Origin: Bacteroidaceae bacterium
GTDB lineage: Bacteria > Bacteroidota > Bacteroidia > Bacteroidales > Bacteroidaceae
NCBI GenBank assembly: GCA_900768625.1
Contig: CAAGDO010000322.1
Location: 1-5,260, forward strand
Reading direction: 5' to 3'
Length of the DNA: 5,260 nt
Under the pieces are notes generated by a model. The model was not told where the DNA came from. It ran no database searches and saw only the letters and a program-made list of their open reading frames with translations. This document shows positions 1 to 5,076 of the stretch, one piece after another (position 1 is the stretch's first letter; each line of letters starts with the position of its first letter). A program made the translations under genes and the position numbers.

Positions 1-68
1 CTATAGGATTCAAACCTATAACCTTTTGATCCGTAGTCAAATGCTCTATTCAGTTGAGCTAAGGAGCC
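1..68 (-). tRNA. tRNA-Arg (anticodon ACG), 3' end cut by window edge
   Basis: The minus strand folds as a tRNA. The acceptor 5' half is GGCTCCT, followed by T8 A9. The D arm has stems GCTC and GAGC. The anticodon stem TTTGA/TCAAA encloses the loop CTACGGA, which gives anticodon ACG (arginine CGN codons). The T arm is ATAGG, loop TTTGAAT, CCTAT. Only the first two bases (AG) of the 3' acceptor strand are inside the window, and they fit the expected AGGAGCC. A Bacteroidetes-type promoter lies about 20 nt upstream. The 3' end and any terminator are outside the window. Confidence 0.95.
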
Positions 69-88
69 GTATTTCTGATTTGCGAGTG

Positions 89-120
89 CAAAAGTACACA
101 CTTTTTTTATAGCTGCCAAA
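89..120 (-). promoter_or_regulatory. Bacteroidetes-type promoter for tRNA-Arg
   Basis: On the minus strand a TTTG element (117-120) is separated by exactly 20 nt from TACTTTTG (89-96), which fits the Bacteroidetes primary-sigma consensus TTTG-N19-21-TAnnTTTG. Transcription would start near position 84, giving a leader of roughly 16 nt before the tRNA. The same spacing appears at the two other promoters in this window. Confidence 0.85.
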
Positions 121-274
121 TTTTTCGCCTGTTTTTTTTGATTTTCGGCTGTTTTTGTGGGTTAATTGGGTGAATTGGGAGGAAAACTGTGGGAAATGCT
201 CAATTCTTATTGCTTGTTGAAACGCGTAAGGATATACAAATTCTGTTCTGAGGTTGCTGTGTTTATGGATATAT

Positions 275-329
275 AAAACGAACAGGAGGTAAACATCATT
301 TTTTGTGATGTTTATCTCCTGTTTGTTTT
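275..329 (-). terminator. Long intrinsic terminator hairpin, possibly bidirectional
   Basis: Bases 275-298 and 306-329 form a near-perfect stem of about 24 bp, with two G-T pairs, around a 7-nt loop (299-305). The hairpin begins 15 nt after the stop codon of the minus-strand gene at 345-956, so it most likely ends that transcript. A T-rich run follows on both strands; the plus-strand run is longer, so it could stop transcription from either side. The remaining spacer down to the tRNA-Arg promoter (121-274) shows no gene or further structure that I can support. Confidence 0.8.
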
Positions 330-344
330 TTATGGATGTTGTTC

Positions 345-956
345 TCACTCTGTGGGAATCGTGGTGCCTACATATTCAAACTTGAAGTTCGAGCCCTTGG
401 CAGATGGAAACTGGCTTCTGAGGTCGACTTCGGGGCGGCTCTTCAGGTGTTCCACCATTTTGGCGTAGCATTCATTGCCTGAATTCGCCTTGATGTATGC
501 AGTGAAATTTGTGTCCTGGTAGCGGAACTTGGTGGTGTTGGCAATTTGAATCACTCGTTTGAAGGCAATTGAGCAATAGTACCAGCCATAGTTCTCCTGA
601 GCCAGTTTGGCTATCTTTATGTCCTTTTTGCTGAAGTTGGATGCGGGGTCGACACCACCCCCTGCTTGTGTGGGGTGATTGTCGTATCTCATATCGACGT
701 TTTCGCCATTCTCGTCTTTTCTGTTGTTTTTGAATTCGTCCATCGTCTCGGCGGGAGTCTTGATTAAGATGAAATAGACTCTAGGTCGAATCTTGTAGCG
801 ACGAGGGTAGGGCATGTCGCTCTCCAGATAGGAGCGTACATCATCTGCCAGACGCTGGCTGACGGGGATTTCGGGAATGGAAGAAAGAAACTCCATTAAT
901 TCGTCGAAGCTGTAAACGAGAGTTTCCTGGTCAAAGTAACGGGCGTAAATGTTCAT
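345..956 (-). CDS. Conserved-looking protein of unknown function, 203 aa
   Basis: I do not recognise this protein as a named family, although its sequence looks like a genuine cytoplasmic Bacteroidales protein. From the chosen start it begins MNIYARYFDQETLVYSFDEL. It has no signal peptide or membrane segment. A basic stretch (PYPRRYKIRPRVYFILIK) is followed by a charged, glycine-containing middle (KNNRKDENGENVDMRY, then QAGGGVDPASN) and an aromatic-rich C-terminal half (YGWYYCSIAFKRV). The frame stays open upstream to 1253, but that extension runs through a terminator and two tRNA genes, so a far-upstream start is impossible. The ATG at 954-956 is the first ATG after the tRNA terminator at 1078-1111. 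A GTG about 30 codons further upstream cannot be excluded, because the codons between read as plausible protein. There is no Shine-Dalgarno sequence, which is common in this phylum. It appears to be a single-gene transcript ending at the 275-329 hairpin. Confidence 0.75.
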   Translation of the reverse strand: MNIYARYFDQETLVYSFDELMEFLSSIPEIPVSQRLADDVRSYLESDMPYPRRYKIRPRVYFILIKTPAETMDEFKNNRKDENGENVDMRYDNHPTQAGGGVDPASNFSKKDIKIAKLAQENYGWYYCSIAFKRVIQIANTTKFRYQDTNFTAYIKANSGNECYAKMVEHLKSRPEVDLRSQFPSAKGSNFKFEYVGTTIPTE

Positions 957-1077
957 GATCTTATAAAAAGATGGCTGAAAGTGTGATGGAATATAACCAA
1001 GGTCTGATTCATAAATGTTTCTTTTGGGATCCTCTATGTGTATGAACACGCAATGGTTATCTTCTCTTTTTTGAATG

Positions 1078-1111
1078 AAAAAAAGCAGCTCGGCAAAAGC
1101 AGAGCTGCTTT
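1078..1111 (-). terminator. Intrinsic terminator of the Gly-Leu-Gly tRNA operon
   Basis: Bases 1082-1091 pair perfectly with 1102-1111 (10 bp, GC-rich core AGCAGCTC/GAGCTGCT) around a 10-nt loop. On the minus strand the stem is followed by a run of seven Ts (1084-1078). It lies 6 nt beyond the 3' end of the last tRNA-Gly. This is a textbook rho-independent terminator. It also separates the tRNA operon from the downstream protein gene. Confidence 0.92.
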
Positions 1112-1117
1112 CATGTG

Positions 1118-1190
1118 AGCGGAAAACGAGACTCGAACTCGCGACCCCAACCTTGGCAAGGTTGTGCTCTACCAACTGAGCTATTTCCGC
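1118..1190 (-). tRNA. tRNA-Gly (anticodon GCC), copy 2, last gene of the tRNA operon
   Basis: The fold is a complete cloverleaf of 73 nt. The acceptor GCGGAAA pairs with TTTCCGC, the D arm has GCTC/GAGC, and the anticodon stem CAACC/GGTTG encloses TTGCCAA, giving anticodon GCC (reads GGC and GGT). The T loop is TTCGAGT and the discriminator base is T. The CCA tail is not encoded. The sequence is identical to the copy at 1379-1451. Confidence 0.97.
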
Positions 1191-1192
1191 AA

Positions 1193-1220
1193 TTCGATTG
1201 CAACCGAAATTGCAATCGAA
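1193..1220. other. Perfect 11-bp inverted repeat in the Leu-Gly tRNA spacer
   Basis: Bases 1193-1203 and 1210-1220 are perfectly complementary around a 6-nt loop. The hairpin fills 28 of the 36 nt between tRNA-Leu and the second tRNA-Gly. There is no T-run after it, so it is probably an RNA-processing element or spacer structure in the tRNA precursor, not a terminator. The role is inferred from position only. Confidence 0.7.
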
Positions 1221-1226
1221 AACAAG

Positions 1227-1310
1227 TGAAGAGGAGGAGACTCGAACTCCCACGTCGCAATTGACACTACCCCCTCAAAGTAGCGCGTCTACCAATTCCG
1301 CCACCTCTCC
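1227..1310 (-). tRNA. tRNA-Leu (anticodon GAG), middle gene of the tRNA operon
   Basis: This is an 84-nt class II tRNA with a long variable arm. The acceptor GGAGAGG pairs with CCTCTTC (one G-T pair). The D arm carries the typical leucine form GGCGGAATTGGTAGACGCG. The anticodon stem CTACT/GGTAG encloses TTGAGGG, giving GAG (leucine CTC and CTT codons). The T arm is GGGAG/CTCCT with loop TTCGAGT, and the discriminator base is A. CCA is not encoded. Confidence 0.96.
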
Positions 1311-1340
1311 AGTTTGTTTGGATATTTGAGTGATGCTCGC

Positions 1341-1378
1341 TCTCGTCTGGTGGGACGAGACTTGCTTCGATAAGCAAG
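1341..1378. other. Two adjacent 7-bp hairpins in the Gly-Leu tRNA spacer
   Basis: Bases 1341-1347 pair with 1354-1360 (loop of 6), and 1361-1367 pair with 1372-1378 (loop CGAT). The second hairpin directly abuts the discriminator base of the first tRNA-Gly at 1379. They probably act as processing or stabilising structures in the precursor; this is inferred from position. No U-tract follows on the minus strand. Confidence 0.65.
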
Positions 1379-1451
1379 AGCGGAAAACGAGACTCGAACT
1401 CGCGACCCCAACCTTGGCAAGGTTGTGCTCTACCAACTGAGCTATTTCCGC
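1379..1451 (-). tRNA. tRNA-Gly (anticodon GCC), copy 1, first gene of the tRNA operon
   Basis: The 73-nt sequence and fold match the copy at 1118-1190 exactly: acceptor GCGGAAA/TTTCCGC, anticodon loop TTGCCAA with GCC, discriminator T, no encoded CCA. It is the first gene transcribed from the promoter at 1497-1528. Tandem copies on either side of tRNA-Leu give extra dosage for glycine GGY codons and are a possible site for recombination that would delete the leucine gene. Confidence 0.97.
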
Positions 1452-1496
1452 GTTGAGGGTTTTTGCTTAACACCCGTTCTGGTGTCTTAGCGGGTG

Positions 1497-1528
1497 CAAA
1501 GGTAGGGACTTTTTCCGAATGCTCCAAA
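1497..1528 (-). promoter_or_regulatory. Bacteroidetes-type promoter of the tRNA operon
   Basis: On the minus strand TTTG (1525-1528) lies exactly 20 nt from TACCTTTG (1497-1504), a perfect match to TAnnTTTG. The predicted start is around 1491, giving a leader of about 40 nt before tRNA-Gly. Confidence 0.9.
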
Positions 1529-1565
1529 TATTTCGGGGATTTTTTTTGAAAAAAGTTTGTTTTTT

Positions 1566-1600
1566 GGGGTTTTGGGGGGATTTCAGGGGGTTTTCGGGGG
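1566..1600 (+). other. Candidate four-tier G-quadruplex
   Basis: The plus strand has four G-tracts of 4, 6, 5 and 5 Gs (1566-1569, 1574-1579, 1586-1590, 1596-1600) separated by loops of 4, 6 and 5 nt (TTTT, ATTTCA, TTTTC). This satisfies the strict rule of four tracts of at least four Gs with loops of seven or fewer. A fifth GGGG lies at 1535-1538. It sits between the tRNA-operon promoter and the left 9-nt repeat array. The rest of the 1529-1653 spacer is G/T-rich and holds no gene that I can support. Confidence 0.75.
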
Positions 1601-1653
1601 CTGAAAAGGGATTTTTCCTTGTTTTACTTGGTGCTTTGGCTTGGCTTCATTTT

Positions 1654-1788
1654 CTGGATTTTCTGGATTTTCTGGCTCCACTAGCACTACTAGCTCTACT
1701 GGCACTACTAGTCATTTTTGCCCTGCTTGTGGCACCAGGCGTTTTAGCGGCGCCTGCCCTCCTAGTGGAGCTAAAAGAGCTAATCCTC
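1654..1788. repeat. Left 9-nt CTAG-type repeat array (degenerate), downstream of the four-helix-bundle gene
   Basis: About fifteen 9-nt units keep a constant phase from 1654 to 1788. Clear units include CTGGATTTT (twice), CTGGCTCCA, CTAGCACTA, CTAGCTCTA, CTGGCACTA and CTAGTGGAG. The middle (about 1717-1761) has drifted. Bases 1654-1711 align with 2623-2680 of the right array, same orientation, at about 50 of 58 identities. The four-helix-bundle stop codon (1780-1782, TAG on the minus strand) lies in the last unit. In that frame nine TAGs and one TAA follow one another. A smaller hairpin, CAGGCG/CGCCTG (1736-1741 with 1751-1756), lies in the middle. Confidence 0.8.
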
Positions 1789-2568
1789 AAGCTTCTCCCC
1801 CAACAGACCCTTAAGTCGCTTGATTTCATCCTGCTGTGCATAAAATGCTTTGAGGGCTCGTTGCTTAAGGTCTTCATACTTGGCTTGCAGTTGTTGGTTC
1901 TCTGCTTTGACTTCCTCTATTTTCCGAATGAGGCGGGGATATTCGTCTTCAAGTTGGCGAAGACGGGCGTCAGCGCCTTTGCGATAACCCGTGCGAGCAC
2001 TGGTCATGCGCTCCTTGATACCTCCATATTCGATGAAATCCTTTTCAAGGTGTCCAAGGAAACGCATCATCATGCGATCAACCATATGGCAAAGGGTAAT
2101 GCCATAGTTACACATCACCTCATCATCCCACCGATTAAAGAAGGGCTTATAGTCAAAAAGGTCATTGTGAACTCTGCAAAATTGAAGCATACGCTCATAA
2201 CGTTCCTCCCCCTTCTGATAAAAACAGAGATGACGCGATTTGATATAGTCCACAAAATCTTCCCTTAGTTCTTCAAGCGAGGACCGAGCGACATTGAGAA
2301 GCTTGACCTGCAACTCTGTTGAGGTTAGACCATCGGAAAGACCTTCTACGATATTCTGCTTACACGAACGGGCTGCTTGAATAATCTGGTCGCGGGTGCG
2401 ATCCTTATAGAGATGAATATATCTGTCGCAAAAGACGAAGGATAATTGATAGATCACATCAGATTTCTGATAGAAATAAAGATTACGGACATTGTAGCGC
2501 TTTCCAAAGATGCTGGGGGTGCGTTTGGAATCGGGATCAGGATTGGGATTAGGCTTTGAGGTTGTCAT
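1780..2568 (-). CDS. Four helix bundle suffix domain protein with C-terminal coiled coil, 262 aa
   Basis: Residues about 35-112 form the four-helix-bundle core related to 23S rRNA intervening-sequence proteins. The landmark is DRTRDQIIQAARSCKQNIVEG near 57-76, followed by a helix with LNVARSSLEELREDFVDY. Residues about 125-195 match what I recall of the Bacteroidetes 'suffix' extension, including the VDRMMMRFLGHLEKDF helix and GGIKERMTSAR. Residues about 200-260 add a heptad-like charged coiled coil (RLRQLEDEYPRLIRKIEEVK and onward). The N-terminus is a short NPNPDPDS tract made of 6-nt near-repeats. The function of this family is not known to me; basic relatives such as Avd bind RNA in diversity-generating retroelements, but no reverse transcriptase is present here. 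The ATG at 2568 fits the family start. No clear promoter lies upstream, so it may be read from the regulator transcript. Its stop codon lies inside the left repeat array, and the right array lies just before its start. Confidence 0.88.
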   Translation of the reverse strand: MTTSKPNPNPDPDSKRTPSIFGKRYNVRNLYFYQKSDVIYQLSFVFCDRYIHLYKDRTRDQIIQAARSCKQNIVEGLSDGLTSTELQVKLLNVARSSLEELREDFVDYIKSRHLCFYQKGEERYERMLQFCRVHNDLFDYKPFFNRWDDEVMCNYGITLCHMVDRMMMRFLGHLEKDFIEYGGIKERMTSARTGYRKGADARLRQLEDEYPRLIRKIEEVKAENQQLQAKYEDLKQRALKAFYAQQDEIKRLKGLLGEKLED

Positions 2569-2613
2569 GAGGAAGTGTTTTTTGGAAGGTTGCTTTTTGA
2601 GGGGAATAGAGAA

Positions 2614-2739
2614 CTGGCTTTTCTTGATTTTCTCGCTTTTCTAGCTCCACTAGCTCTACTAGCTCTACTAGTTCTACTAGCAGTGCTAGTGGAGCCAGTA
2701 GAGCTAGAGGAGCTAGCAGAGCCAGCGCCCCTAGCGAGA
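2614..2739. repeat. Right 9-nt CTAG repeat array with long inverted symmetry
   Basis: Fourteen 9-nt units keep phase from 2614 to 2739. They begin as pyrimidine-rich types (CTGGCTTTT, CTTGATTTT, CTCGCTTTT), pass through CTAGCTCCA and CTAGCTCTA, and become purine-rich types (CTAGTGGAG, CCAGTAGAG, CTAGAGGAG). Nine CTAG tetramers occur within about 95 nt, although CTAG is rare in most bacterial genomes. The array is symmetric about position 2683: arms 2641-2682 and 2684-2725 are complementary at 34 of 42 positions, with a perfect 7-bp apex (2676-2682 with 2684-2690). The response regulator stop codon (2731-2733) lies in a terminal CTAG. No T-run follows on the minus strand, so it is not a canonical terminator. 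Confidence 0.88.
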
Positions 2740-3546
2740 GAGAGAATGCGAAGCCAAGTAATTATTAAGGGCATCGCGATAAAGATCTCCAATAGGAATC
2801 GTCGTCTCGTCGTCGAGGAGGACTTGATTGCGGCTTATCTCGCGGATAGAGCGAAGATTGACAAAGAAGGAGCGATGGATGCGAAGGAAACTGTCGGCAG
2901 GCAGACGGTCCTCTATGCGCTTCATGGCAAGAAGCGCCATGATCGGACGTTGCTGACCGACCAAATGGAAACGAAGATAAGAGCCCATCGACTCAATGTA
3001 ACGGATGTCGCGGATATTGATGCGAACCACCTTATAGTCCGTCTTGAGGAAAATGGAATCATCAATCGTCAAGGGAGAAAGAACGGCAGGGTCACCAGAA
3101 GCTTCAGCTGCTGATTCAGTGAAGACCTCTTCTGCGTCAGTGGCAGCCGTTGATACCGTGGTTGCCGTTGACGCCGTACGGGCGTTGAGAAGACTATATT
3201 GCTGGCGCACTTTCTCCGAAGCCTGACGGAATTCGTCCATCGAGAAGGGTTTGAGGAGATAATGGACAGCATTGGCCCGGAAACCGTCGATGGCGTATTC
3301 CGAATAGGCAGTGGTGAAGACCACCAAGGGGGGAGCCAAAAGGCTACGCACAAAATCAAGACCATTAAGGTCGGGCATATTGATGTCGATAAAGATGGCG
3401 TCAATCACATCCTTCTCGAGATAGGTGCGAGCCTCAGCTGCAGAGGCACAAGATGCCACGAGTTCGAAATAGGGGATGCGCTGGATATAGGTTGCGAGCT
3501 GCTGAAGTGCAAGAGGCTCGTCGTCGATGGCTAATACTCTGATCAT
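2731..3546 (-). CDS. LytTR-family response regulator, 271 aa
   Basis: Residues 1-115 are a receiver domain: acidic pair D8/D9, phosphoacceptor D54 in FIDINMP, T78 in VVFTTAYSEYA and K99 in LLKPF. Residues about 120-160 are an Ala/Thr/Ser-rich linker. Residues about 161-265 are a LytTR DNA-binding domain, with FLKTDYKVVRINIRDIRYIE, the SYLRFHL strand and SFLRIHRSFFVNL as its typical landmarks. The protein is expected to be phosphorylated by the sensor kinase encoded just upstream and to regulate transcription. It starts 82 nt after the kinase stop codon, with no separate promoter visible, so the two genes probably form one transcript. The linker DNA has two 14-nt near-copies 18 nt apart (3146-3159 and 3164-3177), suggesting growth by duplication. 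The TAG stop is supplied by the right repeat array. I see no regulatory targets inside the window. Confidence 0.95.
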   Translation of the reverse strand: MIRVLAIDDEPLALQQLATYIQRIPYFELVASCASAAEARTYLEKDVIDAIFIDINMPDLNGLDFVRSLLAPPLVVFTTAYSEYAIDGFRANAVHYLLKPFSMDEFRQASEKVRQQYSLLNARTASTATTVSTAATDAEEVFTESAAEASGDPAVLSPLTIDDSIFLKTDYKVVRINIRDIRYIESMGSYLRFHLVGQQRPIMALLAMKRIEDRLPADSFLRIHRSFFVNLRSIREISRNQVLLDDETTIPIGDLYRDALNNYLASHSLSR

Positions 3547-3628
3547 AGGAAAATACGGTTTGAGGGGGATGATGGGAAAGAAATGAATGAATTAGAGTGA
3601 CATCTTCCAGAACGGCAGAAACTCCGCG

Positions 3629-4897
3629 TTAGGGATGAAGAGGGAGTGCCAGAGTCACCTTATAGGATGAAGGAGTGCGGTCAACACGATAGCTGAAATC
3701 AGTGCCATAGATGAGGCGGAGACGTTCGAGGGCATTCTTGAGCCCCACCCCGCCCTCTTTCGGCTGCTGCGTGTGCTGAACCGACTGAGGCTGCTGAGGC
3801 GGAATACTGTTGGTCACCACGAGGCAGACATGAGAGGCTTCTGAAGCCGAAACTTCCGAGAATCCATGTGCATCCTCGCTGGAGTTTTCGGGAGCAGCAG
3901 AAATGAGGTCGACATGAACAAAAGAAGGGACCGCAGCACTGATACCATGCTTGAAAGCATTCTCAACGAAGGTGATGAAGAGAAGGGGCGGCACCAGCGC
4001 TTCAGAAAGTTCAGAGACGGAATTATAGCGAATGTCCACATTCTTCGGATAGCGGATCCGCATGAGGCGGATATAGTGGTGGATGGATTCAGCCTCGCGC
4101 CGGAGGGGAATGAGACGCCGTTCGCCATCATAGAGGACATAGCGCATCATGCGGGAGAGGAGAACGATGGTCGTTTTGGCTTGTTCGGGGTTGATGTCGA
4201 CCAGAGCGTGGATATTATTGAGCGTGTTCATGAAGAAGTGCGGATTGATCTGATATTTCAGATACTGCACTTGCTGCTCAAGATTCCGACGTTCCAGTTG
4301 GGAGATGCGCAGGCGTTCGTCAACACTCTTGAAAGAGAACTTGACTGCGACATTGGCTCCGAAGAGAAGAGCCATGGTGAGGACTGCGGACAATTCGCGG
4401 GGAATAACGAAGTCGATAGGCATAGGGAAAAGCCCATGTGAACGGGGACGGGGACGGTGAGAGTGACGGAACAGCTTGCCACCAGGAGCATTATAGGAAT
4501 CGTTGGGCGCATGAACGTAGGTATACTCGGTCGCTGCTGGACCATGAGGACCTCTACGGAAAAAAGGCGTGTCGTGTCGGGCCACGTAGCAGTGAACAAC
4601 GGTAAAGAGGAGCAGAAGACCCACTGCGAGAGAAAAATAGAGAGCTCGTCGATTGCGATAGACCAGATGGGGGGCTATGAAATGATTATGGACAACGAAG
4701 CACACACAGAAGACGCCGACCAATTTCCAAAGATGGATAATTTCATGCCAAAGGATGCCTTGCTGCAAAGTGCCAGAGACCAAATCAGCAGGGTGGACCG
4801 CCTGCTGCAGACGGCCTACGACGAGGGGGAAGAGGAAAGCAGAGAGCCAAATGATGAAATAGATAAGCTCTTCATTCCTTTTGATATGCTTGATCAT
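3629..4897 (-). CDS. LytS-type membrane sensor histidine kinase, 422 aa
   Basis: Four hydrophobic segments are predicted near residues 10-28, 54-72, 84-104 and 168-187. With the N-terminus inside, the 105-167 loop would be periplasmic; that stretch is rich in His, Pro and Arg (H108, H118, H129, H145, H147, H154). A short coiled linker (about 190-212) leads into the His_kinase domain, with phosphoacceptor H220 in QINPHFFMNTLNNIH. The ATPase domain has the N-box PPLLFITFVENAFKHG (N313) and the G-box GGVGLKNALERLRLIYG (382-398). Between these boxes is a low-complexity insertion (about 331-380, Ser/Glu then Gln/Pro-rich), and the usual DxGxG is replaced by VVTNSIPP, as in many Bacteroidetes LytS-like kinases. 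It pairs with the downstream LytTR regulator. The ATG at 4897 lies 16 nt from a good promoter, which supports this start and implies a very short leader. The signal sensed is unknown. Confidence 0.95.
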   Translation of the reverse strand: MIKHIKRNEELIYFIIWLSAFLFPLVVGRLQQAVHPADLVSGTLQQGILWHEIIHLWKLVGVFCVCFVVHNHFIAPHLVYRNRRALYFSLAVGLLLLFTVVHCYVARHDTPFFRRGPHGPAATEYTYVHAPNDSYNAPGGKLFRHSHRPRPRSHGLFPMPIDFVIPRELSAVLTMALLFGANVAVKFSFKSVDERLRISQLERRNLEQQVQYLKYQINPHFFMNTLNNIHALVDINPEQAKTTIVLLSRMMRYVLYDGERRLIPLRREAESIHHYIRLMRIRYPKNVDIRYNSVSELSEALVPPLLFITFVENAFKHGISAAVPSFVHVDLISAAPENSSEDAHGFSEVSASEASHVCLVVTNSIPPQQPQSVQHTQQPKEGGVGLKNALERLRLIYGTDFSYRVDRTPSSYKVTLALPLHP

Positions 4898-4913
4898 GAA
4901 TGGTTTTTAGGTG

Positions 4914-4945
4914 CAAATATAGGGAATGGGGGAAAATGGTGCAAA
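4914..4945 (-). promoter_or_regulatory. Bacteroidetes-type promoter of the kinase-regulator operon
   Basis: On the minus strand TTTG (4942-4945) lies exactly 20 nt from TATATTTG (4914-4921), a perfect TAnnTTTG match. Only 16 nt separate the -7 element from the ATG at 4897, so the predicted 5' leader is about 10-13 nt, with no room for a normal ribosome binding site or leader structure. Confidence 0.85.
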
Positions 4946-5040
4946 TTTTTTTGATGAACAGGGAAAGTTTGTGCGCTAGAGAGAGGAAACGGTGGAGAAT
5001 TTTGCTCTGCTTAGCTAGAGAATCCAAAGGACTAAAGCAT

Positions 5041-5076
5041 AAAAAGCCGCGCAGGGCTTAAACGCTGCGCGGCTTT
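5041..5076 (-). terminator. Intrinsic terminator, probably for a gene right of the window
   Basis: Bases 5043-5054 pair perfectly with 5065-5076 (12 bp, core GCCGCGCAG) around a 10-nt loop. On the minus strand the stem runs into TTTTT (5045-5041) and then ATGC; on the plus strand the T-run is only three bases. It therefore best serves minus-strand transcription coming from beyond 5260, and insulates the kinase promoter from it. Confidence 0.85.

Noticed and set aside
46..348. Minus-strand open frame of 100 codons
   Set aside because: It covers the 275-329 terminator, the tRNA-Arg promoter and part of the tRNA; composition is AT-driven.
957..1253. N-terminal extension of the 345-956 gene
   Set aside because: It would run through a terminator, a tRNA-Gly gene and part of tRNA-Leu.
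1471..1496. CACCCG/CGGGTG inverted repeat next to the tRNA-operon promoter
   Set aside because: Its right arm overlaps the likely transcription start, so it would not be fully present in the RNA; too weak to call an operator.
1519..2268. Plus-strand open frame of 249 codons, leucine-rich
   Set aside because: Its leucine-rich part is the 9-nt array read in one frame (three codons per unit) and the rest is antisense to the four-helix-bundle gene, which has clear family motifs.
1780..2568. Diversity-generating retroelement, because the protein is a four-helix bundle like Avd
   Set aside because: No reverse transcriptase, template repeat or variable repeat is in the window; the suffix domain also separates it from Avd.
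1614..2739. Reading the two arrays as a CRISPR or as insertion-sequence ends
   Set aside because: The units are 9 nt with no spacers, the arrays are in direct and not inverted orientation, and no transposase or cas gene is present.
2565..2792. Minus-strand Ser/Arg/Ala-rich open frame across the right array
   Set aside because: It is a by-product of 9-nt units being a multiple of three. It overlaps the end of the response regulator and has no family features.
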